NCBI GenBank assembly: GCA_030041255.1
Contig: JASHOF010000147.1
Location: 1-59,463 of the forward strand
Source of the DNA: Acetobacteraceae bacterium
Lineage (GTDB): Bacteria > Pseudomonadota > Alphaproteobacteria > Acetobacterales > Acetobacteraceae
Length of the DNA: 59,463 nucleotides
Direction: 5' to 3'
The notes under the pieces are model-generated. The model saw only the letters and a program-made list of their open reading frames with translations, was not told the origin of the DNA and did not search any database. The position numbers and the translations under genes are program-made. Shown here piece after piece: positions 17,579 to 26,327 of this stretch. Positions within the stretch are counted from its first letter, which is position 1. Every line of letters begins with the position of its first letter.

Positions 17579-18732
17579 CCCGGCCCACCGCCTACCTCGT
17601 GCGCATGGTCATATTCCTCGCCCTGATCGGGGTCGTCGTGGCGCTGCTCGCGCCCAGGCTCAGTGCGGAGTTCAATTACAATCCGATCCTGAACAGCCTG
17701 ATCTTCCTGGTGGCGATCATCGGCATCCTCTGGAACCTGCGCCAGGTGATAAGGCTGGCGCCCGAGGTGACCTGGGTCGAGACCTTCCAGCGCGCCCGGC
17801 AGCGGCTCGCGACCCTGCCGGCGCCCCGGCTCCTCGCCTCGATGGCCAGCATGCTGGCCACGCGCGCCAACAAGAATGCCGACGGCACCGACCGCTTTAC
17901 CCTCTCCTCTTCCTCCATGCGCGGTCTGCTCGACGGAATTTCGAGCCGGTTGGACGAGAGCCGCGAACTTTCGCGCTACATGACGGGCCTGATGATCTTC
18001 CTTGGCCTGCTCGGAACATTCTGGGGATTGCTGCGTACCGTCGGTGCCGTGAGCGATGTGATCAGCGGCCTCTCGGTCGGCAGCGGCGACGTGAGCGCGA
18101 TGTTCGGCCAGCTCAAGGCGGGCCTCGTCGAACCGTTGCACGGCATGGGCACGGCGTTCTCCTCTTCGATGTTCGGACTGGCCGGAGCGCTCGTGCTCGG
18201 CTTCCTCGATTTGACGGCCGGCCAGGCGCAGAACCGCTTCTTCAACGAACTCGAGGAATGGCTGGCCGGCCTCACGCGGCTTTCGAGCGGCGTGCTCGGC
18301 GGTGAGGGAGAAGCATCGGTCCCGGTCTATGTGCAGGCGCTGCTCGAGCAGACCGCCGAGAATATGGAGGGGTTGCAAAGCATCCTGCTGCGCGGCGAGG
18401 ACGGACGAACCCAGGTCAATCACGCGCTGGCGGCACTGGCGGACAAGCTGGCGGCGCTTTCCGACACGATGCGCACCAACCAGCAGCTTATGCTGCGCAT
18501 TGCAGAAGCCCACGCCGCCCTCGGCCCCGCGCTCAACCGCTTTTCGGAAGCACGCGCTGATAGCGGGCTCGACGAGGCAACCCGTGCGCATCTGCGCAGC
18601 ATTGACATCACCCTGCAGCGCCTGCTTGCCGAAACCGAGCAGGGCCGCGTCCAGAGCACCGCCGAATTGCGCAACGATCTCCGGCTTCTCACCCGCACGG
18701 TGGCGGCGTTGGCCGAGGAACAGCAGAGGTAG
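17575..18732 (+). CDS. MotA/TolQ/ExbB-type proton channel subunit
   Basis: 385 residues. Hydrophobic segments lie at about 8-28 and 38-55, then a pair at about 137-155 (YMTGLMIFLGLLGTFWGLLR) and 193-215 (GMGTAFSSSMFGLAGALVLG), the two-helix core of the MotA/TolQ/ExbB family with its TFxGL and AxxSSxFGLxGA patterns. The last 130 residues are alpha-helical and coiled-coil-like. No flagellar genes are near and no MotA plug or torque-helix features stand out, so it is probably a non-flagellar ion channel acting with the MotB-like protein downstream. It starts inside the OmpA-like gene's stop codon. Confidence 0.8.
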   Translation: MTRPTAYLVRMVIFLALIGVVVALLAPRLSAEFNYNPILNSLIFLVAIIGILWNLRQVIRLAPEVTWVETFQRARQRLATLPAPRLLASMASMLATRANKNADGTDRFTLSSSSMRGLLDGISSRLDESRELSRYMTGLMIFLGLLGTFWGLLRTVGAVSDVISGLSVGSGDVSAMFGQLKAGLVEPLHGMGTAFSSSMFGLAGALVLGFLDLTAGQAQNRFFNELEEWLAGLTRLSSGVLGGEGEASVPVYVQALLEQTAENMEGLQSILLRGEDGRTQVNHALAALADKLAALSDTMRTNQQLMLRIAEAHAALGPALNRFSEARADSGLDEATRAHLRSIDITLQRLLAETEQGRVQSTAELRNDLRLLTRTVAALAEEQQR

Positions 18733-18738
18733 CAGGAG

Positions 18739-20160
18739 ATGGCTGCACGCCGCCGCGCAGGACTGGCACTCAATCCATGGCCCGGGTACGTGGACGCACT
18801 TTCCACGCTCCTCATGGTCGTCATCTTCGTGCTGCTGGTATTCGTGCTGGCGCAGATCTTCCTCTCGATCGCGCTCTCCGGACGGAACAAGGCACTCCAG
18901 CAGTTGAATCAGGAGGTCGCAGGACTCTCCGACATGCTGGCACTCGAGAAGAGCCACACGGCGGCACTGCAGCTTTCGGTCTCGCAGTTGACGAGTCAGT
19001 TGCAGGGCGAGCACGCCGCGCGGGCCTCGCTCGCCGAGCAACTAGCGGCACTTCAGGCCGTGGAAGCGAAGGCGATCGCCGCCCGCGACGCGGCTCTCGG
19101 GGAGAAAGCCAGGCTCGCCGTCGAGCTTGCCGATGCCGAGCTCAGGTTGAAGTCCGGCAGTGCCCGGCTGGCGGATCTGCAAGCCGAACTGGCTGCCGCA
19201 GGCGGCCGCGCCGATACGGCCGAACAGGCCAGCAAGGCGACCAGCGCCAAGCTTGCCACGACGGCAGAGGAACTCGCAGCGGCCGAGAAGCGCCTGGCCG
19301 ACATGCGCGCCGAAATGGCCGCACTCGACCGGGAGGTGAAGGTCAACCAGGCGACCGTGGCCGCCCGGCTGTCGGACCTCGCCGAGCTTTCCGAGCAGGT
19401 GCAGGCACTCCAGGCACTTCGCGACTCACTGGAGAAAAAAGCCGAGGCAGCAGCGGTCAGGGCGACCACCGAGGCCGAGCGGCGCGCCGCCGTGGCGGCC
19501 CTGCTCGCCAAGCAGAAAGATCTCGCCGGCAGCGCCGTCGCAAAGATCGCCCTTTTGAACGAGCAGGTCGCAGCGCTGCGCGCGCAGCTCGCAACCCTTA
19601 CCGCCGCACTCGATGTTTCCGAGAAGGAAGACAAGGCGAAGGGAGTACAGATCGCGGATCTCGGCCGCAAGCTGAATGCAGCCCTGGCCGCACGCGTGCA
19701 GCAGCTCGAGCTCTATCGGAGCGAATTCTTCGGCAAGCTGCGCGAGGCGCTTGCCAACCAATCCGGAATTCGCGTGGTCGGTGATCGCTTCGTGCTGCAG
19801 AACGAGGTCCTGTTCCCGATCGGCAGCGCCGACCTGACCCCCGAAGGCAAGCTCAGGATCATCGAGGTCGCCCTCACACTCCAGGATATCGCCAAGAAAA
19901 TCCCCCCTGGATTGCACTGGATCCTGGAAGTGCAGGGCTATACCGACGCCACTCCGATCGATACCGCGCAATTTCCGTCGAACTGGGAACTCTCGTCACA
20001 GCGGGCGATCAATGTGGTCCAGCTCCTGATCAGGCAGGGCATTCCTCCAGACCGGCTGGTCGCCGTCGGCTTCGGCGCCACGCACCCGCTCGACCTCGCC
20101 GATACGCCGGACGCCTATGCGAAGAACCGCCGGATCGAATTCCGGCTCAGCAATTACTGA
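18739..20160 (+). CDS. MotB-like protein: membrane anchor, long coiled coil, OmpA domain
   Basis: 473 residues. The N-terminus WPGYVDALSTLLMVVIFVLL places an Asp (D19) at the start of the single membrane helix, as in the MotB/TolR/ExbD proton-binding site. A coiled coil rich in Ala, Leu, Glu and Lys spans about 50-330. The C-terminal OmpA/MotB domain has VLFPIGSADLTPEGK, LEVQGYTDATPI, NWELSSQRAINVVQLLI and AKNRRIEFRLS, including the Asp and Arg positions that bind peptidoglycan. It starts 6 bp after the channel subunit with AGGAG against its ATG. A transperiplasmic proton-driven machine is inferred; its task is unknown. Confidence 0.8.
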   Translation: MAARRRAGLALNPWPGYVDALSTLLMVVIFVLLVFVLAQIFLSIALSGRNKALQQLNQEVAGLSDMLALEKSHTAALQLSVSQLTSQLQGEHAARASLAEQLAALQAVEAKAIAARDAALGEKARLAVELADAELRLKSGSARLADLQAELAAAGGRADTAEQASKATSAKLATTAEELAAAEKRLADMRAEMAALDREVKVNQATVAARLSDLAELSEQVQALQALRDSLEKKAEAAAVRATTEAERRAAVAALLAKQKDLAGSAVAKIALLNEQVAALRAQLATLTAALDVSEKEDKAKGVQIADLGRKLNAALAARVQQLELYRSEFFGKLREALANQSGIRVVGDRFVLQNEVLFPIGSADLTPEGKLRIIEVALTLQDIAKKIPPGLHWILEVQGYTDATPIDTAQFPSNWELSSQRAINVVQLLIRQGIPPDRLVAVGFGATHPLDLADTPDAYAKNRRIEFRLSNY

Positions 20161-20274
20161 GCCTCGCGCAAGCGATACGGAAAGTGAATCGCAAGATGGC
20201 GTTCATCGTTGGAACGCCCCGTAAGGCGATAAAGGCCGCGCGGATGGAAGCTGGCTCAGAATAAGAGAAACAAA

Positions 20275-20302
20275 TTGCATTGGTCCAAAAATCACGTATA
20301 AT
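20275..20302 (+). promoter_or_regulatory. promoter of the LysR gene, possibly leaderless transcript
   Basis: A perfect TATAAT (20297-20302) is preceded at 16 nt by TTGCAT (20275-20280). The GTG start of the regulator is at 20309, exactly where transcription would begin, and no Shine-Dalgarno lies between. This suggests a leaderless mRNA. The -35 box is weak. Confidence 0.5.
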
Positions 20303-20308
20303 GATATA

Positions 20309-21226
20309 GTGAATCGATTCTCTGCTATCGATCCTGACCTTCTGCGTGCCTTCCTCCACATCGTCGAAGAAGGCAGCTTCACCCGGGCAGCCGAACGGCT
20401 CGGGCGAACCCAGTCCGCCATTTCCATGCAGGTGCAGCGGCTGGAAGCCCTGCTCGGGCAGCAGCTTCTCCTGCGCAGCCGGGGCGGATCGGTGGACCTT
20501 ACCGCGCACGGCAGGCTCCTCCTGGGCCGGGCAACCGAGATGGTCTCGGTCAATGACGCGATCTGGGGCACCTTCCACGCTCCTCCTCTCGCGGGTTCGG
20601 TCCGGCTCGGAACGCCGGACGATTATGCCTGGCACTATCTGCCGCCGGTGCTGGCGCGCTTTGCCGACACCCACCCCGCCGTTCAGGTCGAGGTGATCTC
20701 AGCCCGGCCCGAGACGCTGGTGGAGCGCCTCGAGGCCGGCAAACTCGACCTGACGCTGATTTCAGAGGGGGCAGAGCCGCCCGGCTGGGCGGCAGTTCCG
20801 TTGTGGCGCGGGCCGCTGCTCTGGATCACCTCCGAGCGGCACCAGACCCATCGGCGCGACCCGCTGCCGCTGGCCATCGCGGGCCAGCGCTGCTCCTGGG
20901 GCTGGGCGGCAATCCGGGCGCTCGAGGGCGCCGGCCGGCGCTACCGCATCGCCTACATGTCCGGTAGCCAGGCCGGCTCCCTGACGCCCGTCCTGGCCGG
21001 GCTTGCAGTGACAGTTTCCGTTCCGTCCTGGCTCCCCGAAGGGGTGGTGGCGCTCAGGCCAGGGGAGGCACTGCCGCCTCTGGCGGAGTTCTCCATCCTG
21101 CTGCTCAAGGCGCGGCAGGCGGCCGCTCCGGCGGCTGACGCACTCGCCGATTACATGAACGAGGCGTTCCGCCAGGAGGCGGCGAAGGCCGCGCAAAGCC
21201 CGGCACTGTTCGCCTCCGCCGCGTGA
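20309..21226 (+). CDS. LysR-family transcriptional regulator
   Basis: 305 residues. N-terminal wHTH: LRAFLHIVEEGSFTRAAERL, GRTQSAISMQVQRLEALLGQ, LLLRSRGG; then the two-lobed effector-binding domain from about 90 (GSVRLGTPDDYAWHYLPPVL). The closest general type is the IciA/DhcR-like group in which residue 90 onward reads 'LGxPDDYA'. It starts with GTG. The gene faces away from the MotB-like gene's end and is convergent with the peroxiredoxin, so its target is not obvious from context. A short 20-bp gap to the peroxiredoxin stop leaves little room for terminators. Confidence 0.9.
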   Translation: MNRFSAIDPDLLRAFLHIVEEGSFTRAAERLGRTQSAISMQVQRLEALLGQQLLLRSRGGSVDLTAHGRLLLGRATEMVSVNDAIWGTFHAPPLAGSVRLGTPDDYAWHYLPPVLARFADTHPAVQVEVISARPETLVERLEAGKLDLTLISEGAEPPGWAAVPLWRGPLLWITSERHQTHRRDPLPLAIAGQRCSWGWAAIRALEGAGRRYRIAYMSGSQAGSLTPVLAGLAVTVSVPSWLPEGVVALRPGEALPPLAEFSILLLKARQAAAPAADALADYMNEAFRQEAAKAAQSPALFASAA

Positions 21227-21248
21227 AGAAGGCCGGCCAGCCGCTCCG

Positions 21249-21731
21249 TCAGAGCTTTTCGAGAATTGCTTCCGCACGGCTCAGCTCGAAGCCGCCCGGC
21301 GGTTCCACCGCCAGGTGGGTCACCTTGCCGTTCTCGGCAATCAGCGCGAAGCGCTGGCTCCGCACGCCGAGCCCGCGGGCGACAAGGTCGAGCTCCATGC
21401 CGAGTGCCCTGGTGAAGGCAGCCGAGCCGTCCGCCAGCATCACGATCGAGCCGTCCACGTGCTGGTCCTTGGCCCAGGCGCCGAGCACGAAGACATCGTT
21501 CACCGCCATGCAGACGATCTCGTCCACGCCCTTGGCCTTGATGGCCGCCGCGTTCTGCACGAATCCAGGCAGATGCTTCATGCTGCAAGTCGGCGTGAAG
21601 GCCCCGGGAACGGCGAACAGCACGGCCTTCTTGCCCTTGAAGAGTTCGTCTGTCGAAACCTCCTTCGGCCCCTCGGGAGTCGCCATCATGAGCTTCATTG
21701 ACGGGATCGTATCGCCGACCTTGATCGTCAT
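21249..21731 (-). CDS. Prx5-type peroxiredoxin
   Basis: 160 residues, the normal size for the Prx5/AhpE-like thioredoxin-fold group that reduces peroxides. The peroxidatic cysteine is in VPGAFTPTCSMKHLPGF (PxxxTxxC). Other signatures are VCMAVNDVFVLGAWAKDQ and GVRSQRFALIAENGKVTHLA. No obvious resolving cysteine is placed as in human PRDX5, so it may use a glutathione or thioredoxin route as a one-Cys enzyme. The start at 21731 (MTIKVGD) has AGAGAG just upstream. The promoter region contains the 57-bp perfect palindrome. Confidence 0.92.
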   Translation of the reverse strand: MTIKVGDTIPSMKLMMATPEGPKEVSTDELFKGKKAVLFAVPGAFTPTCSMKHLPGFVQNAAAIKAKGVDEIVCMAVNDVFVLGAWAKDQHVDGSIVMLADGSAAFTRALGMELDLVARGLGVRSQRFALIAENGKVTHLAVEPPGGFELSRAEAILEKL

Positions 21732-21772
21732 CTCTCTTCTCATCCCCACCCTGGTTCCTTGTGGCCATTCCC

Positions 21773-21829
21773 AGTGTCCTGCCCCTTTCGTTTGCTGCCG
21801 GCGGCAGCAAACGAAAGGGGCAGGACACT
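21773..21829. repeat. 57-bp perfect palindrome, derived from the 3' half of repeat A (copy 4)
   Basis: Two 28-nt arms, each AGTGTCCTGCCCC followed by TTTCGTTTGCTGCCG and its complement, surround a single G. The right arm equals the right end of repeat A (GCAGCAAACG...GGGGCAGGACACT), and the left arm is its exact mirror, while ordinary copies differ there. It lies between divergent prx and yqgE, 42 bp from the prx start. Confidence 0.95.
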
Positions 21830-21908
21830 AGCCCGGACCGCCCGGGGTGTCATCTCCGGTGCCGTCAAGGCGCTTGCGCGCGGGCATTGACACTCCCAAA
21901 TTGGCGCG

Positions 21909-22496
21909 ATGAACGCTCTCCCGCCGGATCGCAGCGGAGGCCGAGGGTTTCTCACCGGGCAGTTGCTGATCGCCATGCCCGGGATGGCCGATCCGCGATT
22001 CACGCAAAGCGTGATCTTCATGTGCGCGCACACGCCGGAAGGAGCGATGGGGATCGTGGTGAACCGCCCGCTCGCTCAGCCGAGCTTCGATGATCTCCTG
22101 AAACAACTCGACATCGCACCGTTGCCGCCGGCGCGGCGCATACGCCTCTGTGCCGGAGGGCCGGTGGAAAATGCGCGGGGGTTTGTCCTGCACACCGCGG
22201 ACTGGACGGGCGAAGGCAGTCTTCGCGTCGATGACTCGCTGGCGCTCACCGCAAGCCTCGATATCTTGAAGGCAATTGCCGGCGGCGGAGGTCCGCGCGT
22301 CGGCCTGCTCGCGCTCGGCTATGCCGGCTGGGGCCCGGGCCAGCTTGATGTCGAGATCACCCACAATGCCTGGCTCTCCGCGCCGGCAGACGAGACGCTG
22401 GTGTTCGATGCGGATCACGACACCAAATGGAGGCGGGCACTGCGGAAACTGGGGATCGACCCAGGCTCGCTCTCCGGTGCCGCCGGCCACGCCTGA
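21909..22496 (+). CDS. yqgE: YqgE/AlgH family protein (UPF0301)
   Basis: 195 residues with the DUF179 pattern: [60 protein letters not shown], and [18 protein letters not shown]. Function is not firmly known; AlgH of Pseudomonas is linked to alginate regulation, but this is not transferable here. It reads away from the peroxiredoxin with a palindrome between them, and is followed by a repeat B element that may end its transcript. The start at 21909 gives the usual short extension before the conserved GQLLIAMP. Confidence 0.93.
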   Translation: MNALPPDRSGGRGFLTGQLLIAMPGMADPRFTQSVIFMCAHTPEGAMGIVVNRPLAQPSFDDLLKQLDIAPLPPARRIRLCAGGPVENARGFVLHTADWTGEGSLRVDDSLALTASLDILKAIAGGGGPRVGLLALGYAGWGPGQLDVEITHNAWLSAPADETLVFDADHDTKWRRALRKLGIDPGSLSGAAGHA

Positions 22497-22558
22497 ACAG
22501 AGGCAGCGAAAGAGAGGAACGCAGCCGCCAAAGCGTCCAGGCTGCGTCCGCTGGTGCA

Positions 22559-22664
22559 AGCCCGCGATCGCTCGAGGCGGAATCGTCGGAGGGCGTGAAT
22601 CGCGGGCTCGCATAAACTGCGAGACCGGTGTCGGGCTGCACAGTCAGCCCGACACGGGTCTAAT
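22559..22664 (+). repeat. intergenic repeat B, copy 1 (two stem-loops)
   Basis: A first hairpin (22559-22608) has 10-bp arms AGCCCGCGAT and ATCGCGGGCT around a 30-nt loop containing GGCGGAATCGTCGG. After a CGCATAAACTG linker comes a second hairpin (22629-22654), TGTCGGGCTG with CAGCCCGACA and a 6-nt CACAGT loop. It follows yqgE by 62 bp. The second hairpin could terminate transcription, though no T-run follows. The same two-part design recurs at 52.3 kb. Confidence 0.8.
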
Positions 22665-22690
22665 GTGACCTCCGAAGCCTGGGGGGAACG

Positions 22691-24760
22691 ATGTCGGCGA
22701 GACCCGTCCACCTCGAGCGGGAAGGCGACGTCGGGCTGATCATTGTCGATCGCCCGCCCGTGAACGCGATCTCTCGGCCGCTGCGGCAGGGCTTGCTGGC
22801 GGCCTTCGAGGAGATTGCTTCGGATCCGCATCTTGCCTGCGGCGTGCTCGCTTGTGAGGGACGCACGTTCATGTGCGGGACCGAGATCAGCGAGTTTGAC
22901 GCCCCGCCGGCAGGGCCGACCCTGGCGCAGGTAACGGAGGCGCTGGACAACCTGCGCAAACCCGTCGTGGCGGCATTGCATGGCGCAGCGCTCGCCGGCG
23001 GGTTCGAGGTGGCACTGGCCTGCCATGGTCGGGTGATCGCGCCCGACGGAGCGGTCGGCCTGCCCGAAGTTTTGCTGGGCCTCATACCGGGTGCCGGCGG
23101 AACACAGCGTCTGCCACGGCTGATCGGGGTCGTTGGCGCGCTCGAGCTGATCGCAAGCGGCCGCCATGTGCCGGCGGCGGAGGCCCTCAGGCTCGGGCTG
23201 GTCGATGAGGTCGCAACCGATGTCCGCACCGCGGCGGTCACGCTCGCGCGCCAGCTTGCAGCGCGTGGTGCGTTGCCACGCGTTGCCGATCGGCCGGTGC
23301 CACCCTGCGACCGGGCACGGTTCGACGCCGCCGTTGCCGCCGTGACGCGCCGCGCCCGTGGCCACATTGCACCGCTGCGTGCCGCCGAGGCCGTGGCCCT
23401 CGCCTGTTCCTTGCCGTTCAGCGACGGCGCGGCCCGCGAGCAGACCCTGGCGCGTGCGCTCAAGCAGTCCATGCAGTCGCGCGCGCTCCGCTATCTCTTC
23501 CATGCCGAGCGCCAGGCAGCGCGGCTTCCGGCAGGCATCCAGCCCCGGCCGCTGGCGCGCATCGGTGTGATCGGCGGCGGCAACATGGGTGCGGGGATTG
23601 CCGTGGCACTGGCCGATGCCGGGCTCGAAACCATCCTGGTCGAGGCCGATTCTGCCGCTCGCAGTGCCGCCGAGCAGCGCATCGGAGCTATCCTGGACCG
23701 CCAGGTACAGGCGGGACGGCTGTCGACCGAGGCCCGCAGCGAGCGGGAGAACCGCCTCGCGAGCGCGCTCGATCTCGCCACCCTGGCGCACGCGGATCTG
23801 GTCATCGAGGCGGTGCCGGAGGACGCCGCGATCAAGCGCGCCGTGTTCCGCACGCTCTCTTCCCTCGTGCGGCGCGACGCGGTGCTGGCCAGCAATACTG
23901 CCGGGCTCGATATCGAAACCCTGGCCGACGTCGTGGATGCCCCGGATCGCGTACTCGGCCTGCATTTTTTCAGCCCCGCGCATGTCGTACGGCTGGTCGA
24001 GGTGGTGCGGGCCGCGCGCACCGCGCCAACGGTGCTGGCGACCGGCCTCGCCTTGGCCCGCCGCCTGCGCAAGCTCGCGGTCGTGGCGCGTATGGCCGAG
24101 GGTTTCATCGGCAACCGCATCCTGCTGCATTGGCGCCTGCAATGCGAATACGCGCTCGAGGAAGGTGCGTTGCCGGAAGAGGTGGACGCCGCACACGAAC
24201 TTTGGGGATTTCCGTTGGGGCCGTTCGCCCTGACCGACCTCGTCGGCCTCGATACCGCTTGGAACTCGCTCCGCCGTCGCACCGGGCACCCGCTTCGGCA
24301 ACGGCAGGTGCCGGTCGCGGATTGGCTCTGCGAACACGGTCGGTTCGGCCAGAAGACGGGTGCCGGGTGGTATCTCTACCGTGACGGCAAGCGGCTCCCG
24401 GATCCGGAAGTGACCGGGCTGGTCACGCGCGCCTCGGCGATGCGCGGCGTCCACCGCCGCAGCGTTCCTGCCCCGGCGATCCAGGAGCGGGCGCATGCGG
24501 CGATGGTGAACGAGGCGGCGCGGATCCTGGCCGAAGGAATTGCAGCCCGGCCCTCGGATATCGATGTCGTCCTGGTGCATGGATTCGGCTATCCGGCCTG
24601 GCGGGGCGGGCCGCTGTTCGAGGCCGACGCGATCGGGCTTCCGGAAATCCTGCGCCGGGTCGAAGCGATTGCGGCGCGCGACGGCCCGGGCTGGGAGCCG
24701 GCGCCCTTGCTGCGCGATCTGGTGCGCCAAGCTCGGCGCTTCGCGGATTTGGATACGTAG
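22691..24760 (+). CDS. enoyl-CoA hydratase / 3-hydroxyacyl-CoA dehydrogenase fusion (fatty acid oxidation)
   Basis: 689 residues of the FadB/FadJ/MFP1 architecture. The N-terminal crotonase domain (about 5-190) has ALAGGFEVALACHGRV and GLPEVLLGLIPGAGGTQRLP, with the two catalytic Glu. The NAD-binding dehydrogenase (about 293-470) starts IGVIGGGNMGAGIAVALADA and contains ASNTAGLDIETLA and GLHFFSPAHVVRLVEVV, the last with the catalytic His. C-terminal helical repeats end with GFGYPAWRGGPLFEAD. It performs hydration and oxidation in beta-oxidation; no thiolase lies next to it. Its TAG stop is formed at the boundary with repeat A copy 5, so the last codons may have been changed by the insertion. 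Confidence 0.93.
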   Translation: MSARPVHLEREGDVGLIIVDRPPVNAISRPLRQGLLAAFEEIASDPHLACGVLACEGRTFMCGTEISEFDAPPAGPTLAQVTEALDNLRKPVVAALHGAALAGGFEVALACHGRVIAPDGAVGLPEVLLGLIPGAGGTQRLPRLIGVVGALELIASGRHVPAAEALRLGLVDEVATDVRTAAVTLARQLAARGALPRVADRPVPPCDRARFDAAVAAVTRRARGHIAPLRAAEAVALACSLPFSDGAAREQTLARALKQSMQSRALRYLFHAERQAARLPAGIQPRPLARIGVIGGGNMGAGIAVALADAGLETILVEADSAARSAAEQRIGAILDRQVQAGRLSTEARSERENRLASALDLATLAHADLVIEAVPEDAAIKRAVFRTLSSLVRRDAVLASNTAGLDIETLADVVDAPDRVLGLHFFSPAHVVRLVEVVRAARTAPTVLATGLALARRLRKLAVVARMAEGFIGNRILLHWRLQCEYALEEGALPEEVDAAHELWGFPLGPFALTDLVGLDTAWNSLRRRTGHPLRQRQVPVADWLCEHGRFGQKTGAGWYLYRDGKRLPDPEVTGLVTRASAMRGVHRRSVPAPAIQERAHAAMVNEAARILAEGIAARPSDIDVVLVHGFGYPAWRGGPLFEADAIGLPEILRRVEAIAARDGPGWEPAPLLRDLVRQARRFADLDT

Positions 24761-24882
24761 TGTCCTGCCCCCGGCGTTTGCGGCCGTTGGCAGCAAACGA
24801 AAAGGGGATCAGCAGGCCACTAGAAATAATGTGCCGACCGCTACGGCGCATCAACGGATACCAGGCGTGAGAGTCGGCACAC
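24759..24882 (-). repeat. intergenic repeat A, copy 5 (inverted orientation)
   Basis: Begins TAGTGTCCTGCCCC directly at the stop codon of the preceding gene and ends GAGTCGGCACAC, that is, repeat A read on the minus strand. The central block is altered (GTTTGCGGCCGTTGGCAGC) and the CCGTAGGATGC block is partly lost, so this copy is older or damaged. The stem GTGCCGAC/GTCGGCAC is kept. The M20 peptidase ATG is 18 bp further on. Confidence 0.8.
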
Positions 24883-24899
24883 GAAGAGGAACCTGCGGA

Positions 24900-26327
24900 A
24901 TGGGGACCAGGGAAGGCGCCATCGATCGCGCCCGGATGTTCTTCGATCGCGGCGGGTTCCGCGACCTCCTCGGCAACCTCATCGCGATCCCGAGCACTTC
25001 GCAGGATCCATCGCATCAACCGGACCTCGCCCGTTATCTTGAGCGCGCCATCCGTCCCTGGCTGCTGCGGCTTGGATTCGCCGTCGAAATCCACCCGAAC
25101 CCCGAGCCTGGCTTCGGCCCCATCCTGCTCGCCGAACGGATCGAAAATCCCGCTCTGCCGACCGTGCTCACCTACGGCCATGCGGACACGGTGCGTGGGC
25201 TCGACGGAGAGTGGCGGGCAGGGCTCTCGCCGTGGCGCCTCGCGATCGAGGGCGATCGCTGGTACGGCCGCGGTAGTGCCGACAACAAGGGCCAGCACGC
25301 ACTCAATCTCGCCGCTCTCGAAGCGGTGCTCGCCGAGCGGGGCGCACGGCTCGGGTGCAATCTCAAGCTGGTACTGGAGACGGCCGAAGAGCGAGGCTCG
25401 GTTGGCCTGCGCTCCTTCGTCGGTGCACACGCCGGTCGGCTCGGTGCCGACGTGTTGATCGGCAGCGACGGGCCGCGCGTGACGCCGGGGACGCCGACCA
25501 TCGCCACCGGCACGCGGGGCACATTTCATTTCGACCTTGCCGTGCGATTGCGGCCCGGCGGGGTGCATTCCGGCCATTGGGGCGGCTTGATCAAGGATCC
25601 AGCAATCGTGCTCGCCCATGCCCTCGCCGCCATCAGCGATCGCAAGGGCCGGATTCTGGTCAGGGAGTGGCTGCCCGCGAACGGCGTGCCGGAAAGCGTC
25701 GCCGGGGTGCTCGCCGGTTGCCCGGTCGGCGGCGATGGCGAGACTGCCGCGATCGACCCCGATTGGGGTGAACCCGGCCTCTCGACGGCCGAGAAGATCT
25801 ATGGCTGGAACAGCTTCATCGTTCTGGCGATGACCTCGGGCCGGCCGGAGAATCCGGTCAACGCGGTGGCAGCGGATGCGCGTGCGCATTGCCAGATCCG
25901 CTACACGGTCGATACCGATCCCGAGACGTTTGCCTCCTCCCTCCGCCGCCATCTCGATCGTGCGGGATTCCCCGAGGTCGCGATCGAGAATGCCCGCATC
26001 CGCATGCCGGCAAGCCGCACGGATCCGGCCGGTCCCTGGGTACGTTTCACCGCCGCCAGCATGGAACGCACACTCGGCCGGCCGGTCCAGGTGATCCCGA
26101 ACGCGGGCGGCGGCCTCCCCGGCGACGTGTTCGCGGATCTCCTCGATGTGGCTTTGGTCTGGGTCCCGCATAGTTACAATGGCTGCGGCCAGCATGGACC
26201 GAACGAGCATTTGCTCGCCTCCGCCGCGCGCGAGGGGATCGCCGCCATCGCGGGCCTGTTGTGGGATCTCGGCGAAGGAGCGGCGCCGGCCCGGAGCGCC
26301 AGCAAGAAAGTGGAGGCAACGGCATGA
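24900..26327 (+). CDS. M20-family metallopeptidase
   Basis: 475 residues, a dizinc hydrolase of the ArgE/DapE/CPG2 group. Metal and catalytic residues: YGHADTVRG (His, Asp), WYGRGSADNKGQHALNL (bridging Asp), LETAEERGSVG (Glu pair), a small dimerisation lid around GVHSGHWGG, and the C-terminal HGPNEHLL with its metal His. Substrate is unknown; the family cleaves N-acyl amino acids or dipeptides. Its stop overlaps the following start as ATGA, so it is coupled to a persulfide dioxygenase-rhodanese gene. The start at 24900 is close to a repeat A copy, and a downstream ATG at MFFDRGG (24936) is possible. Confidence 0.9.
   Translation: MGTREGAIDRARMFFDRGGFRDLLGNLIAIPSTSQDPSHQPDLARYLERAIRPWLLRLGFAVEIHPNPEPGFGPILLAERIENPALPTVLTYGHADTVRGLDGEWRAGLSPWRLAIEGDRWYGRGSADNKGQHALNLAALEAVLAERGARLGCNLKLVLETAEERGSVGLRSFVGAHAGRLGADVLIGSDGPRVTPGTPTIATGTRGTFHFDLAVRLRPGGVHSGHWGGLIKDPAIVLAHALAAISDRKGRILVREWLPANGVPESVAGVLAGCPVGGDGETAAIDPDWGEPGLSTAEKIYGWNSFIVLAMTSGRPENPVNAVAADARAHCQIRYTVDTDPETFASSLRRHLDRAGFPEVAIENARIRMPASRTDPAGPWVRFTAASMERTLGRPVQVIPNAGGGLPGDVFADLLDVALVWVPHSYNGCGQHGPNEHLLASAAREGIAAIAGLLWDLGEGAAPARSASKKVEATA

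Noticed and set aside
16838-20160. The MotA/MotB-like module as a Zorya defence system
   Set aside because: No ZorC, ZorD or ZorE genes and housekeeping neighbours; only the channel layout is shared.
22415-24796. 793-codon minus-strand frame opposite the beta-oxidation gene
   Set aside because: Antisense shadow; the plus-strand protein has complete catalytic motifs.
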